Assembly (NCBI RefSeq): GCF_003574315.2
Contig: NZ_AP025739.1
Location: 2,728,001 to 2,792,000 of the forward strand
Length of the DNA: 64,000 nucleotides
Direction of reading: 5' to 3'
From: Capsulimonas corticalis
GTDB lineage: Bacteria > Armatimonadota > Armatimonadia > Armatimonadales > Capsulimonadaceae
The notes beneath the pieces were generated by a model, which worked only from the letters and a program-made list of their open reading frames with translations, was not told where the DNA came from and did not search any database. The position numbers and the translations under genes are program-made. Positions 15,085 through 25,027 of this stretch are shown piece by piece; positions within the stretch are counted from its first letter, which is position 1, and every line of letters begins with the position of its first letter.

Positions 15085-17751
15085 TTACTTCGCCTCGATC
15101 TTTGCGCTCAGGGCGCCGCGTCCGGAGTTGACGTCGGGCTGGCCGCCGCCGACGAATACCTGCCAGGTTCCGGGCTGCATCTGCTTGACGCCTTCCGCGT
15201 TGAACAGCAGCAGCTGGTCGTGCTTGATGGTGAAGGTAACCGTCTTGCTTTCGCCAGGGGCGAGATTGACGCGCTGGAAGCCGCTGAGGATCAGGCGGGG
15301 CATCGGCTGGCCGGTTTCGACCAGTCTCGGGATGCCGTCCGGATCGGGGCGCAGGTAGAGCTGGACCACTTCGTCGCCGGCGCGCTTGCCGGTGTTCTTC
15401 ACGTCGGCGCTCACCACCACCTCGGCGCCAGGCGCCGGGTCCTTCGGGACTTTCAGATTGGAGTATGAGAAGCGGGTATAGCTCAGACCGTAGCCGAACG
15501 CATAGAGCGGATGGCCTTCATAGTAGCGATACGTGCGGTGCTGCATCGTGTAATCGCGGAACGGCGGCAATTGGTCCACACCCGTGTAGAATGTGACCGG
15601 GAGACGTCCGGCGGGATTGTAGTCGCCGAAGAGGACATCGGCGACGGCCGAGCCGCCTTCTTCGCCGGGGTACCAGGCGTCGAGGATGGCGGGAAGCTTA
15701 TCGTCGGCCCAGTTGACGCTGAGCGCGCTGCCGTTGAGCAGCACAAGCACGATCGGCTTCTTGGTGGCGTAGAGAGCCTCCAGCAGATCCTGCTGGACTT
15801 TCGGAATGTCCAGATCGGTGCGGTCGCCGTTGCCGCCGGTGCCTTCTTCGCCTTCAATCGCGTTGGAGATGCCGCCGACAAAGATCACGGCGTCCGACGC
15901 CTTGGCGGCGGCGATCGCGGCGGCGAACGGCTGTGAGGAGTCGTCGCGCCAGCTCAGATGAACTTCCGCGCCTTGCTCTTCCTGGTAATACTCCACGCGG
16001 ATCGGGACGGATTGGCCGGCTTTGAGCGTGAGCGCATAGTCGCGCGAGGTCACGGCGTGGGACGACCAGTCTTCGGCGACGTTTTTGCCGTCGATGAAGA
16101 GACGATAGCCGTCGTCGCCGCTGATCGTCAGCGTATAATTCGCGTCTTTCAGCGCGGTCAGGGTTCCGGTCCAGCGCACCGAGAAGTTCGTGTGCTCGAC
16201 TCCGGCGATCGGCTCCTGCGCGAAGTTGAAGTTGATATTCGCGTCCTGCCGGGTCGCTGTGGGCGCTCCTTCCAGGTTCTTATTGGCGAAGTATTCGCCC
16301 TTGAGACCGGGCTTGCCGTCGCTGCTCAGCGCTTCGCTGGGGATCGGCGCGCTGTCCTGCGCTTTGAGCAGGCCGCTGCCGTGTACGTAGGTCACCTTCA
16401 CGCTGTCGCCGGCGCGCTTGCGGATCCCGTCCAGAACGCTGACTTCGTGCGACGAGACGCCGTGGTAGTTGCCTTCCTGCACGACAGTGTCATCGGCGTT
16501 CGGTCCGATGACCGCCAGCGATTTGATCTTGGGGCTGAGCGGAAGGAAGTCTTTGTTATTTTTTAACAGAACGATCGATTCGCGGGCCGCCTGCAAGGCG
16601 AGGGCGCGGTGCTCCGGGCTTTCGATGACGCTCGCCGGGATGCTGGCGTACGGATTCTGCGTGGGCGGGTCGAACAGTCCCAGTTTGAAGCGCGCGGTGA
16701 AGAGGCGCTTGAGGGACTTGTCGATCTCGGCCTCGGTGATCAGGCCCTGCGCGACGGCGGCGGGCAGGGAGTTGTAGGCGCTGTCGCAGGCGAGGTCGGT
16801 TCCCGCTTTCACCGCCAGCGCGGACCCCGCCTCGATGCTGGGCGCGAACTTGTGGCTGTTCGAAATGTCGGTAATCGCGCCGCAGTCCGAAACAACATAA
16901 CCCTGGAAGCCCCACTGGTCGCGCAGCAGCTTTTGCAGCAGCAGGTCGCTCGCCGGATCGGGAACGCCGTAGAGGCTGCTGTAGGCGCTCATCAGGCTGT
17001 AAACGTGGCCGTCGGTGACGGCGGCTTTGAACGCGGGCAGGTAGGTGTCGTGCAGATCGTAAGGGGAAACGACGGCGTTGAAGACGTGCCGCTCCGGCTC
17101 CGGGCCGCTGTGCACGGCGTAGTGCTTCGCCGTCGCGATGACCTTGAAGTACTTGGGATCGTCGCCCTGCAAGCCTCGAATATAAGTGACGCCGAACTGA
17201 GCCGTCAGATAGGGGTCTTCGCCGTACGTCTCTTGCCCGCGTCCCCAGCGCGGATCCCGGAAGATATTGATGTTAGGCGCGAAGAACGTCAGGCCATAGA
17301 AGGGCGTCGGCTTGCCCTCGGCGTTGGTGCGGTTGAACTCCGCCCGGTCTTCATCGCCGATGGCGCTCGCCACCTTGGCGTGCAGCGGGATATCGAACGT
17401 GGCCGCGAGGCCGATCGGCTCAGGAAACACCGTGTCGAAGCTCTTGCCGCCGTAGGCGTAACCGTGCAGCGATTCGCTCCACCAGTAGTAGGCGGGAATG
17501 CCGAGGCGCGGGATCGCGGGGGCGTCGGTCCCCATCTGCGCCGCCTTTTCCGGAAGCGTCATGCGCGAGACGATATCGTTGACGCGCTGTTCGATCGGCA
17601 GCGCGGAATCTTGGAAGGGAAACTTCGCCTGCGCGGACGCCCCCGACGGCGTCAGGAACGCGGCGGACGCCGCGAGAAGCGACAGGCAGCGCAGGCGATG
17701 GCGCCTTGTGGCGGCGGCGCGCTTCGCTGGAGAGTAGAGGGTGGGACGCAT
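15085..17751 (-). CDS. Exported glycoside hydrolase family 3 enzyme with inserted PA14 domain
   Basis: 888 residues with an N-terminal signal peptide (LSLLAASAAFLTPSGASAQA). The GH3 N-domain shows RMTLPEKAAQMG, DPRWGRGQETYGEDPYL and ATAKHYAVHSGPEPERH. The nucleophile Asp is in GYVVSDCGAI near residue 288. The C-domain carries FVGGISNAIEGEEGTGGNGD and ALYATKKPIVLVLLNGSA; between its parts lies a PA14 domain (about 480-615, LKGEYFANKNLEGAPTA and ISGDDGYRLFIDGKNV). The end is a fibronectin-III-like domain. GH3 enzymes with this layout are beta-glucosidases or beta-xylosidases; substrate is not decided here. It is divergent from a LacI regulator. Confidence 0.92.
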   Translation of the reverse strand: MRPTLYSPAKRAAATRRHRLRCLSLLAASAAFLTPSGASAQAKFPFQDSALPIEQRVNDIVSRMTLPEKAAQMGTDAPAIPRLGIPAYYWWSESLHGYAYGGKSFDTVFPEPIGLAATFDIPLHAKVASAIGDEDRAEFNRTNAEGKPTPFYGLTFFAPNINIFRDPRWGRGQETYGEDPYLTAQFGVTYIRGLQGDDPKYFKVIATAKHYAVHSGPEPERHVFNAVVSPYDLHDTYLPAFKAAVTDGHVYSLMSAYSSLYGVPDPASDLLLQKLLRDQWGFQGYVVSDCGAITDISNSHKFAPSIEAGSALAVKAGTDLACDSAYNSLPAAVAQGLITEAEIDKSLKRLFTARFKLGLFDPPTQNPYASIPASVIESPEHRALALQAARESIVLLKNNKDFLPLSPKIKSLAVIGPNADDTVVQEGNYHGVSSHEVSVLDGIRKRAGDSVKVTYVHGSGLLKAQDSAPIPSEALSSDGKPGLKGEYFANKNLEGAPTATRQDANINFNFAQEPIAGVEHTNFSVRWTGTLTALKDANYTLTISGDDGYRLFIDGKNVAEDWSSHAVTSRDYALTLKAGQSVPIRVEYYQEEQGAEVHLSWRDDSSQPFAAAIAAAKASDAVIFVGGISNAIEGEEGTGGNGDRTDLDIPKVQQDLLEALYATKKPIVLVLLNGSALSVNWADDKLPAILDAWYPGEEGGSAVADVLFGDYNPAGRLPVTFYTGVDQLPPFRDYTMQHRTYRYYEGHPLYAFGYGLSYTRFSYSNLKVPKDPAPGAEVVVSADVKNTGKRAGDEVVQLYLRPDPDGIPRLVETGQPMPRLILSGFQRVNLAPGESKTVTFTIKHDQLLLFNAEGVKQMQPGTWQVFVGGGQPDVNSGRGALSAKIEAK

Positions 17752-17780
17752 ACGATCTCCTTCAACTACGGACGGTGTAC

Positions 17781-17830
17781 TTGAAATATTTCAACTCGAC
17801 CATTATAACTCTCTCGCGGCCGCTCGTCAA
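17781..17830 (-). promoter_or_regulatory. Promoter of the GH3 gene with palindromic operator
   Basis: On the minus strand TTGACG (17830-17825), a 17-base spacer and TATAAT (17807-17802) form a strong sigma-70 promoter. Just downstream, over the likely transcription start, lies the perfect palindrome TTGAAATATTTCAA (17781-17794). Its place between the GH3 gene and a LacI gene makes it a likely operator for that regulator. Confidence 0.75.
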
Positions 17831-17890
17831 GAGATTTTTTGTCGGCCCGCAATGAAGTATAATAGAGAGGTCGCACCCATTTGAAAACCT

Positions 17891-18892
17891 ATGCCAACCA
17901 TTAAAGACATCGCCCGCATCTCCGGCGTTTCGCTCGCGACGGTCTCATACGTCCTGAACAACCGTCCCGGCAAAGTTTCTCCCGAAAAACGCGAGCGCGT
18001 GCTGGCGGCGATTCGGCAGACCAATTACCGTCCGCGCCAGTCGCTGCAGCGCGCCGCGCTCCCCGACTGCCTGACGCTCGGCCTCGCGGTCGGCTCCGCC
18101 TCGCGCGACATCTACTATCAGGCGATGCTCGACAACCTCCATAACGTGCTGGACGCCTTGGGGCATAACTCGCTGATCTTCACCAGCCGCCTCTTTTACG
18201 AGGATCCGCTGCTCAGTATCCGCACGTACTGCGACGGGCGCTGCGACGGCCTGATCGTCGTGTCCCCCACGGTCGGCAATGCGCTTGTCCGCACGCTGCG
18301 CGAACGGGGCTTTCCGCATATCTTAGTGGGAAATTCGGGGGATGACGCGCTGTCGTCGTCCTGCGAGATCGACAACATCGCCGCCGCCCGAGTGGCGGTG
18401 GGGGAACTGCTGCGCCTGGGGCACCGGCGCATCGCTTACTGCCGGGGCTCGCACGAGACACGCGCGACCTGGCAGCGGGAAGAGGGGTACCGCCAGATTC
18501 TCGAAGAAGCCAATATCCCGATTGACGACCGCTGGATCGGCGAGAGCGTCGGCGGGCGCGCCTGGCTGCGCAACCTGCTGACCCTGCCGGCGGCGGAGCG
18601 TCCCACGGCGATCTTCAGCTTCTGTGATTCCCTGGCGCGCGATATCCTGGTCTTGATCAAAGAGTCCGGCGTGAGCGTCCCCGGCGAGATCTCCGTCGTG
18701 AGCGTCGACGACCTGGGGGCCGAAGTCACCGATCCGCCGCTGACGACGGTCCGCCAGCCCTTCGAAGAGATCAGCCGCGCCGCCGCCGAGATACTGCTGG
18801 CGCGGATCCGCGATCCGCGCCTTGGGCCCGAGCAAAGACTGATCGAAGGGGAAATGGTGCGGCGAAGCTCGGTCGGACCGGCGCCCGCATGA
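17891..18892 (+). CDS. LacI-family transcriptional regulator
   Basis: 333 residues. The N-terminal helix-turn-helix reads TIKDIARISGVSLATVSYVL with the hinge NNRPGKVSPEKRERVL, the classic LacI-family DNA-binding domain. The rest is the periplasmic-binding-protein-like effector domain (VVSPTVGNALVRTLRERGFP, ELLRLGHRRIAYCRGS, ISVVSVDDLGAEVTDPPLTT). It lies between the GH3 gene, which it faces divergently, and the GH42 gene ten or more bases downstream. It probably represses both in the absence of a sugar from a galactoside or related glycan. Confidence 0.92.
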   Translation: MPTIKDIARISGVSLATVSYVLNNRPGKVSPEKRERVLAAIRQTNYRPRQSLQRAALPDCLTLGLAVGSASRDIYYQAMLDNLHNVLDALGHNSLIFTSRLFYEDPLLSIRTYCDGRCDGLIVVSPTVGNALVRTLRERGFPHILVGNSGDDALSSSCEIDNIAAARVAVGELLRLGHRRIAYCRGSHETRATWQREEGYRQILEEANIPIDDRWIGESVGGRAWLRNLLTLPAAERPTAIFSFCDSLARDILVLIKESGVSVPGEISVVSVDDLGAEVTDPPLTTVRQPFEEISRAAAEILLARIRDPRLGPEQRLIEGEMVRRSSVGPAPA

Positions 18893-18926
18893 CGAGCTTC
18901 GAGTGATTGTTGAAAGGAAGCATCCA

Positions 18927-20987
18927 TTGGAAAAAGCATTGCGCGTTTCGCATCTGACGCTTGGGGTCTGTTATTATCCGGAGCACTGGGACGAATCGCT
19001 CTGGGCCGACGATTTTCGCCGGATGCGCGAAATGAGTCTGGAAGTGATCCGCATCGGCGAGTTCGCCTGGTCGATCTTTGAGCCCGAGGAAGGGCGATTT
19101 GAGTTCGGCTTTTTTGACCGCGTGATGGATCTCGCGCACAAGCACAGCCTGCGTGTAATCCTCGGCACGCCGACCGCGACGCCGCCGGTGTGGCTGACCC
19201 AGAAGTACCCCGAGGCGCTGAACGCCAATCGTCAGGGAGTCGTCTATCAGCATGGCATGCGGGCGCACTGCAATCACACCGCCCCGATCTTTCGCGAGCT
19301 TTCCGCGCGGATCGCATCGCGCATGGCCGAACATTATTACAAACATCCGGCGCTTTGGGGGTGGCAGATCGACAATGAGCTGAACTGCGAAGTCAATGTT
19401 TTCTATGCGGATTCGGATCATGCGGCGTTTCGCGTCTGGCTTCAGGAGAAGTACGAAACGCTCAATCGGCTGAATGCGGCCTGGGGCGCGGTCTTCTGGA
19501 ACCAGACGTACTCCGATTGGTCGCAGGTATATCTGTCGCGTCCGACGCCGGCGGATTCTCCCAATCCGCACCAGGCGCTGGACGAGAAGCGATTTATCTC
19601 CGATTCGACGATCTCTTACGCCAAGCTGCAAGCCGACGCCATCCGCGCGCACGACACGACGCACTTCATTACCACCAACGGCCTCTTCGGACATCTTGAC
19701 AGCCATCATCTGACGGACGAGACACTCGATTTTATCTCCTATGACGCTTATCCTCTGTTTTCAGAAGCCAGTCTGGAAAGCAGTCCAGAGCCGATGCGCG
19801 ATCGCCGCTGGGGATGGAATCTGAGCGCCGTGCGCGGGATCTCGCGCCGGTTCTGTATCATGGAGCAGCAATCCGGCCCCGGCGGATGGGTCAATCGTCT
19901 GGAACTTCCGTCGCCGAAGCCTGGCCAGGTTCGCCTCTGGACGTACCAATCGATCGCGCACGGCGCGGATATGGTCCTCTTCTTTCGATGGCGGACCGCG
20001 ACGATGGGGACGGAGATTTACTGGCACGGGATCAACGACTACCATAACCAAGCCAACCGCCGCTGCGCGGAAGTCGCGCGGATCGGACAGGAGCTTCTCC
20101 GCCTTGCGGATGTCGCGGGATCCGCGTATCAGGCGGACGTGGCGATCCTGCGCGATTACGACAATGAATGGGATGGCGAACTCGACACCTGGCATGGCCC
20201 CTACGAGCGCCAGAGCGCGTCCGCCTGGTACGCCGCCTTGCAGCGCCGCCACGTCCCGGTGGATTCCTTAACCCTGCGCCCAGGAATCAGGCGGCGTGAG
20301 ATGTCGCGTTACCGCGTGCTGATCTATCCCCACCCCACGATCCTCACCGACGAGACCGCCCGGATGCTCAAGGAGTACGCGAACGCGGGCGGCCGGATCA
20401 TTTTTGGGTGTCGCACGGGATACAAAGACATCCACGGTCAATGCCCGATGCGGCCATTTCCCGGCGCTGTAGCGGATCTCTGCGGCGTCACGGTGGAGGA
20501 TTTCACAAGGATCGGCAAATATCAAACGGAGCCGTCTCTGGACTGGGATGGTGTGAACGCTCAATTCGGCGAGCTCAAATCCGGCCCGTTCAATGATATC
20601 CTGCGGCTGGAAAACCCGGAGGCCTCCGTAATTGCTTCCTACGCCGCCGACGCCGGATATTACGCCGGCAAGCCTGCACTTACGCGCAATCCATGGGGCG
20701 ACGGCGTTGCCTACTATTACGGCGGCGTCTTCACCGAGCCCGTCGCCAACGCGCTGGCGGAGCATCTGGGCCTGAACTCACCGCTCGCGGATCGGCTGAC
20801 GCTGCCGCGCGACATCGAAGCGGCGATCCGCGCGCAGCCGGACGGAGAGACGTTTGTCTTCCTGCTCAACTACGCCGATACGCCGCGCACGATTCAGGCG
20901 CATTCCGAAATGGTCGATCTGATCTCTGGCGAGACGGTTCTTGGAGAGGTCGTCATGGAGCCGTATGGCGTACTGGCCCTGCGGTGA
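18927..20987 (+). CDS. Glycoside hydrolase family 42 beta-galactosidase
   Basis: I prefer the TTG start at 18927, six bases after AAAGGAAG; a GTG at 18903 in the same frame is the alternative. The product is about 686 residues, normal for GH42. The TIM barrel starts LGVCYYPEHWDESLW; the acid/base Glu lies in WGWQIDNELNCE and the nucleophile Glu in FCIMEQQSGPGGW. The trimerisation domain (VLIYPHPTILTDETARMLKE, GGRIIFGCRTGYKD) and a small C-terminal beta domain follow. No signal peptide, so it acts in the cytoplasm on imported galactosides. It forms an operon with the upstream LacI gene. Confidence 0.93.
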   Translation: MEKALRVSHLTLGVCYYPEHWDESLWADDFRRMREMSLEVIRIGEFAWSIFEPEEGRFEFGFFDRVMDLAHKHSLRVILGTPTATPPVWLTQKYPEALNANRQGVVYQHGMRAHCNHTAPIFRELSARIASRMAEHYYKHPALWGWQIDNELNCEVNVFYADSDHAAFRVWLQEKYETLNRLNAAWGAVFWNQTYSDWSQVYLSRPTPADSPNPHQALDEKRFISDSTISYAKLQADAIRAHDTTHFITTNGLFGHLDSHHLTDETLDFISYDAYPLFSEASLESSPEPMRDRRWGWNLSAVRGISRRFCIMEQQSGPGGWVNRLELPSPKPGQVRLWTYQSIAHGADMVLFFRWRTATMGTEIYWHGINDYHNQANRRCAEVARIGQELLRLADVAGSAYQADVAILRDYDNEWDGELDTWHGPYERQSASAWYAALQRRHVPVDSLTLRPGIRRREMSRYRVLIYPHPTILTDETARMLKEYANAGGRIIFGCRTGYKDIHGQCPMRPFPGAVADLCGVTVEDFTRIGKYQTEPSLDWDGVNAQFGELKSGPFNDILRLENPEASVIASYAADAGYYAGKPALTRNPWGDGVAYYYGGVFTEPVANALAEHLGLNSPLADRLTLPRDIEAAIRAQPDGETFVFLLNYADTPRTIQAHSEMVDLISGETVLGEVVMEPYGVLALR

Positions 20988-20991
20988 CGAT

Positions 20992-21768
20992 TCAAATCCC
21001 CCCAGCGATTAGCCCAAGAATCCGTTCGCGCAGGACCTGGAAATCTTGGTCGGAGCGCCGGCGGGGGCGGGGCAGGTCGATGCGCAGGTCCAGGGTGGCG
21101 CGGCCTTCGTCGATGACCACGACGCGGTCGGCGAGAGCGACGGATTCTTCGACATCGTGCGTCACGAGGAGCACGGTGCATCCCCGCCGCCGCCAAAGAT
21201 CCTCGATCAGCCGCTGCATTTCGTAGCGGGTCAGGGCGTCGAGCGCCCCCAGCGGTTCATCGAGCAGCAGCAGCTCCGGATCGCCGGCGAGCGCGCGGGC
21301 GAGGGCGACGCGCTGGCGCTGGCCGCCGGAGAGCACTGAGGGCCAGTCGTTCGCGCGGTCCGAAAGACCGACATCGGCGAGCGCGCTCTCGGCTTTGCGC
21401 CGCCAATCTTTCCCAAGCCCCAGTCCGACATTGCTGACGACGCGCTCCCATGGCAGCAGCCGCGCGTCCTGAAACATTACCCGCGCCGCGTGGTTCAGGC
21501 CCCCGAGAGGACGCCCGTCGATACGGACGCCCCCGCCGCTGGGCTGGTCGAGACCGGCCAGCAGACGCAGCAGCGTGCTTTTTCCGCAGCCGCTTTTGCC
21601 GACGATGGCGATGAACTCGCCGCGCCGGATCTCCAGGTCCAGGGCGCGCAGAACCTTGCGCGGTCCAAAGTCCTTATGCAGATCCTGGACGTGGACATGG
21701 ACGGGAGCGGCGGTCGCCTGCGATTGCTCGCCTAAAAGCGCGCCGTATTCTGATAGTTGGGATGCCAT
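20992..21768 (-). CDS. ssuB: ABC transporter ATP-binding protein, aliphatic sulfonate type
   Basis: The start at 21768 ([15 protein letters not shown]) overlaps the end of the permease gene by 37 bases; 258 residues. Walker A is [10 protein letters not shown], the Q-loop region [15 protein letters not shown] is typical of the SsuB/TauB group, the signature is [15 protein letters not shown], and Walker B is [12 protein letters not shown] followed by the His switch VTHDVEE. It powers import of sulfonates by the neighbouring permease and binding protein. It is the last gene of the first sulfonate operon. Confidence 0.92.
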   Translation of the reverse strand: MASQLSEYGALLGEQSQATAAPVHVHVQDLHKDFGPRKVLRALDLEIRRGEFIAIVGKSGCGKSTLLRLLAGLDQPSGGGVRIDGRPLGGLNHAARVMFQDARLLPWERVVSNVGLGLGKDWRRKAESALADVGLSDRANDWPSVLSGGQRQRVALARALAGDPELLLLDEPLGALDALTRYEMQRLIEDLWRRRGCTVLLVTHDVEESVALADRVVVIDEGRATLDLRIDLPRPRRRSDQDFQVLRERILGLIAGGI

Positions 21769-22580
21769 TGCAGAAATGTCCTTTCCAATCCTTTGGCGAC
21801 GAGGTCGGCCAGCTTGCCGAGCGTCGCATAGACGAGAGTTCCCAGCACCACGACATCCGTGCGCATGAACTCTCGCGCGGTGGTCGTCATAAATCCGATC
21901 CCGGAATCGGCCGCCAGAGTCTCCGCCCCAATCAGCACGAGCCACATCATTCCCAGCGCGAAGCGCAGGCCGATCAGGATCGACGGCACGGCTCCAGGGA
22001 AGATCACGCGCCAGAACAAAGTCCACGGCTCTAGGCCATAGACCCGTCCCATCTCCTTCAAACCCTTGTCCGCCGTGCGGATCCCGTGATAGGTGTTCAG
22101 ATACATCGGAAAGAAGACGCCGAGCGCGACCAGAGTCACCTTCGCCTCCTCGCCGATGCCGAACCAGAGGATGATCAGCGGGATCATCGCCAGGTTGGGG
22201 ATCGTGCGGAGCATCTGCACGGTGCTGTCCAGAAGCTCCTCCGCGATGGGCCAGGCTCCGTTCAGCAATCCCAGCAGAAAGCCGATCCCGCCGCCGATGG
22301 CGAAGCCGACCAAGGCGCGGCCGGAGCTAACGGCGATATGTCGCGGCAATTCGCCGGTTTGAATCAAATGCGCGCCGGCTTGCAGCACGGCGGTTGGGGC
22401 GGGCAGGATGCGCGGCGCGATCCAGCCGGACTGCGCGCCAATCTGCCAGACGGCGAGCAGCAGCAGCGGCAGCAGCCAGGGCAGCAGGACGCGCGGGCGA
22501 AGCTGAGAGACTTTGTGGGGGGCGGCGCTGGCGGCGGCGATGGGCTTAACCCAAATCCGACGGGCCGGTAAAACTTTCAT
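21732..22580 (-). CDS. ssuC: ABC transporter permease, aliphatic sulfonate type
   Basis: 282 residues with about six membrane segments. The first is [20 protein letters not shown]. The EAA loop that contacts the ATPase is seen as [20 protein letters not shown]. The start at 22580 follows the first ssuD stop by 15 bases. The order ssuA, ssuD, ssuC, ssuB is the one known from Escherichia coli, with an extra ssuD here. Confidence 0.92.
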   Translation of the reverse strand: MKVLPARRIWVKPIAAASAAPHKVSQLRPRVLLPWLLPLLLLAVWQIGAQSGWIAPRILPAPTAVLQAGAHLIQTGELPRHIAVSSGRALVGFAIGGGIGFLLGLLNGAWPIAEELLDSTVQMLRTIPNLAMIPLIILWFGIGEEAKVTLVALGVFFPMYLNTYHGIRTADKGLKEMGRVYGLEPWTLFWRVIFPGAVPSILIGLRFALGMMWLVLIGAETLAADSGIGFMTTTAREFMRTDVVVLGTLVYATLGKLADLVAKGLERTFLQWHPNYQNTARF

Positions 22581-22595
22581 TCGTGTTTCGCCTTC

Positions 22596-23786
22596 TTATG
22601 GACGCAATGCGCTGGAAAGAGACCCGTTTTCCGAGAGGCGCGCTTCGGCGCTTTCGGAAGCGTCGTACCGCCGGAGCACGCGCAGGTCGGCCGCCTCCGG
22701 CGCGCGATACGCAAAGACGCTGTCCGCCGCCGAAAGTTTGATCTGGTCGCGCCGGATCAGCGGGAATACGCCTTCGGCGAAGTGATAGGACTCTTCCAGG
22801 CTGGGATAACCCGAAAGCACAAAGGTATCGAACCCGATGTCCGTGTATTCTTTCATCCGCTGGTAGACCGACTCGGCGTCGCCGACCAGCGCCGTCCCCG
22901 CGCCGCCTCGGACAAGGCCGACGCCCGCCCAGAGATTGGGGCTGATCTCCAGCTTGTCGCGCCGCCCGCCGTGCAGCTGCTGCATGCGCCGCTGGCCTTC
23001 GGATTCCGACCGGGCGAACTGGGCCTGCGACGCGGCGATTTTGTCGTCATTCACATAGCGGATCAAACGCTCGGCGGCTTCCCAGGCTTCGCGCTCGGTT
23101 TCGCGCACAATCACATGCAGTCGAATGCCGAAACGCACCGTGCGTCCGTGCAGCGCGGCGAGACGGCGCACTTCGTTGATCTTCTCGGCGGCCAAAGCCG
23201 GCGGCTCGCCCCAGGTCAGATAAACGTCCACATGCTTCGCCGCCACTTCCAGAGCAGCCGGGGAGGACCCGCCGAAGTAGAGCGGGGGATAGGGCTTGGT
23301 GTACGGATCGAAGCGCAATTGGGCGTTTTCGATCTGGACATGCTTGCCATGGAAGTTCACCTCCTCGCCGCGCAGCAGGGCGCGCCACACGGTGAGATAC
23401 TCATCCGTGTGGGCGTACCGCTCGTCATGGTCCAGAAAAACTCCTTCGTTTTTCAGCGGACCGCCGCCGGTGACGATGTTCAATAGCAGGCGTCCCTGCG
23501 AGATATGGTCGAATGTCGCCGCCATGCGCGCCGCGAGCGCCGGCGGCAGGATGGAGGGCCGATGCGCGACGAGGAATTTGAGCTTCTCGGTCGCGGTGAT
23601 GAGAGAGGTCGCCACAATCCAGGGATCTTGTTTCAGCCCCGTTCCGAGCAGCATTCCCTCATAGCCCAGGTTGTCGACCGCCTGCGCGATCTGCGTGAGA
23701 TATTTGTGCGTCGGCTGCCGCTGTCCGATCGTCGATCCAAGATATCGTTCATCGCCTTGCGTCGGCAGATACCAAAAAACATGCAT
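22596..23786 (-). CDS. ssuD: FMNH2-dependent alkanesulfonate monooxygenase, copy 2 in the operon
   Basis: 396 residues of the bacterial luciferase-like (LLM) fold. It starts [17 protein letters not shown], and [20 protein letters not shown] and [20 protein letters not shown] are SsuD hallmarks; the Arg-containing mobile loop corresponds to [20 protein letters not shown]. SsuD cleaves alkanesulfonates to an aldehyde and sulfite using FMNH2 and O2. A flavin reductase (ssuE) is not in the window. A 134-base internal tract is almost identical to the other ssuD copy although the flanks differ. Confidence 0.92.
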   Translation of the reverse strand: MHVFWYLPTQGDERYLGSTIGQRQPTHKYLTQIAQAVDNLGYEGMLLGTGLKQDPWIVATSLITATEKLKFLVAHRPSILPPALAARMAATFDHISQGRLLLNIVTGGGPLKNEGVFLDHDERYAHTDEYLTVWRALLRGEEVNFHGKHVQIENAQLRFDPYTKPYPPLYFGGSSPAALEVAAKHVDVYLTWGEPPALAAEKINEVRRLAALHGRTVRFGIRLHVIVRETEREAWEAAERLIRYVNDDKIAASQAQFARSESEGQRRMQQLHGGRRDKLEISPNLWAGVGLVRGGAGTALVGDAESVYQRMKEYTDIGFDTFVLSGYPSLEESYHFAEGVFPLIRRDQIKLSAADSVFAYRAPEAADLRVLRRYDASESAEARLSENGSLSSALRP

Positions 23787-23821
23787 CGGTCAATTCCTTT
23801 GTCCGTTGATGGGGTCGGCTC

Positions 23822-25027
23822 TCAACTGGCGAGACCTTCGGCGAGCGCCGGGGCGTGTTTCGGAATCGAGTGTCCGGTATGCACGCTGGGAATGCCGTTG
23901 TGCCCGTCGCCGAACCGGAACGCCAGCTTCGGCTCCACGGTCTGCGCTCCCGAATTGTCGGCGAGCCGGCTTGGGTGGGACAGCGGCAGGTAGGGGAAGG
24001 TCAGCTCGGCGAAGCGGATGGCCTCCTCCAGATGGGGGTATCCGGAGAGGACGAAGGTGTCGATTCCGATCTCGCCGTACTCCTTCATCCGCTGGGCGAC
24101 CGTTTCCGGGTCGCCGACCAGGGCCGTTCCCGCGCCGCCTCGGACGAGTCCGATGCCGGCCCAGAGGTTGGGGCTAATCACCAGATTGTCGCGTCGTCCT
24201 CCATGCAGGGCGCTCATGCGCTGCTGTCCGACGGATTGCGAGCTGGCGAACTGCTTTTGCGCGGCGGCGATCGAGTCGTCCGTCACATATTTGATCAGAT
24301 CGTCGGCGGCCGCCCACGCCTCGCGCTCGGTTTCGCGGACGATCACATGCAGGCGCATGCCGAACTTGACGGTGCGCCCGTGCAATGCGGCGAGGCGGCG
24401 CACTTCGTTGATCTTCTCGGCGGCCAAAGCCGGTGGCTCGCCCCAGGTCAGATAAACGTCCACATGCTTCGCCGCCACTTCCAGAGCGGCCGGGGAGGAC
24501 CCGCCGAAGTAGAGCGGAGGATAGGGCTTCTGCACTGAAGGGAAGAGGTTTTTGCCTCCCTCGACGCGCAGATGTTTGCCCTCGAAATTGACTTCCTCAC
24601 CGCCGAACAAGCCGCGCCAGATCGTGAGGAACTCATCGGTCACTTCGTAGCGCTCGTCGTGTTCGAGAAAGACGCCTTCTTTCGCCATCTGCGCCTGGCT
24701 GCTTCCCGTGACGACATTGATGAGCAGGCGTCCATTGGAGGCGCGGTCGAAGGTGGCGGCCATCTGCGCGGAGAACGTCGGGTTGATCACGGACGGGCGC
24801 GCGGCGATCAAGAATTTGAGATTCTTGGTGAGCGGGATGAATGAGGACGCCAGCACCCAGGCGTCCTCACAGCCCGGCCCGGTCGGCAGCAGCGCGCCGT
24901 AATATCCCAGCTCGTCGATGGCGACGGCGATCTGCTTGAGATAGTCGTGCGTCGATTCGCGGCGGCCGATCGGCGATCCAAGGTAGCGACCATCGCCGCC
25001 GGTGGGGAAAAACCAGAGTACGTTCAT
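23822..25027 (-). CDS. ssuD: FMNH2-dependent alkanesulfonate monooxygenase, copy 1 in the operon
   Basis: 401 residues starting [17 protein letters not shown], overlapping the ssuA stop by ATGA. The family motifs [40 protein letters not shown] and [20 protein letters not shown] are present. The C-terminal 45 residues (from about residue 356) differ from copy 2. Two SsuD enzymes in one operon may widen the range of sulfonates used. Function as in the other copy; the difference in substrate cannot be read from sequence. Confidence 0.92.
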   Translation of the reverse strand: MNVLWFFPTGGDGRYLGSPIGRRESTHDYLKQIAVAIDELGYYGALLPTGPGCEDAWVLASSFIPLTKNLKFLIAARPSVINPTFSAQMAATFDRASNGRLLINVVTGSSQAQMAKEGVFLEHDERYEVTDEFLTIWRGLFGGEEVNFEGKHLRVEGGKNLFPSVQKPYPPLYFGGSSPAALEVAAKHVDVYLTWGEPPALAAEKINEVRRLAALHGRTVKFGMRLHVIVRETEREAWAAADDLIKYVTDDSIAAAQKQFASSQSVGQQRMSALHGGRRDNLVISPNLWAGIGLVRGGAGTALVGDPETVAQRMKEYGEIGIDTFVLSGYPHLEEAIRFAELTFPYLPLSHPSRLADNSGAQTVEPKLAFRFGDGHNGIPSVHTGHSIPKHAPALAEGLAS

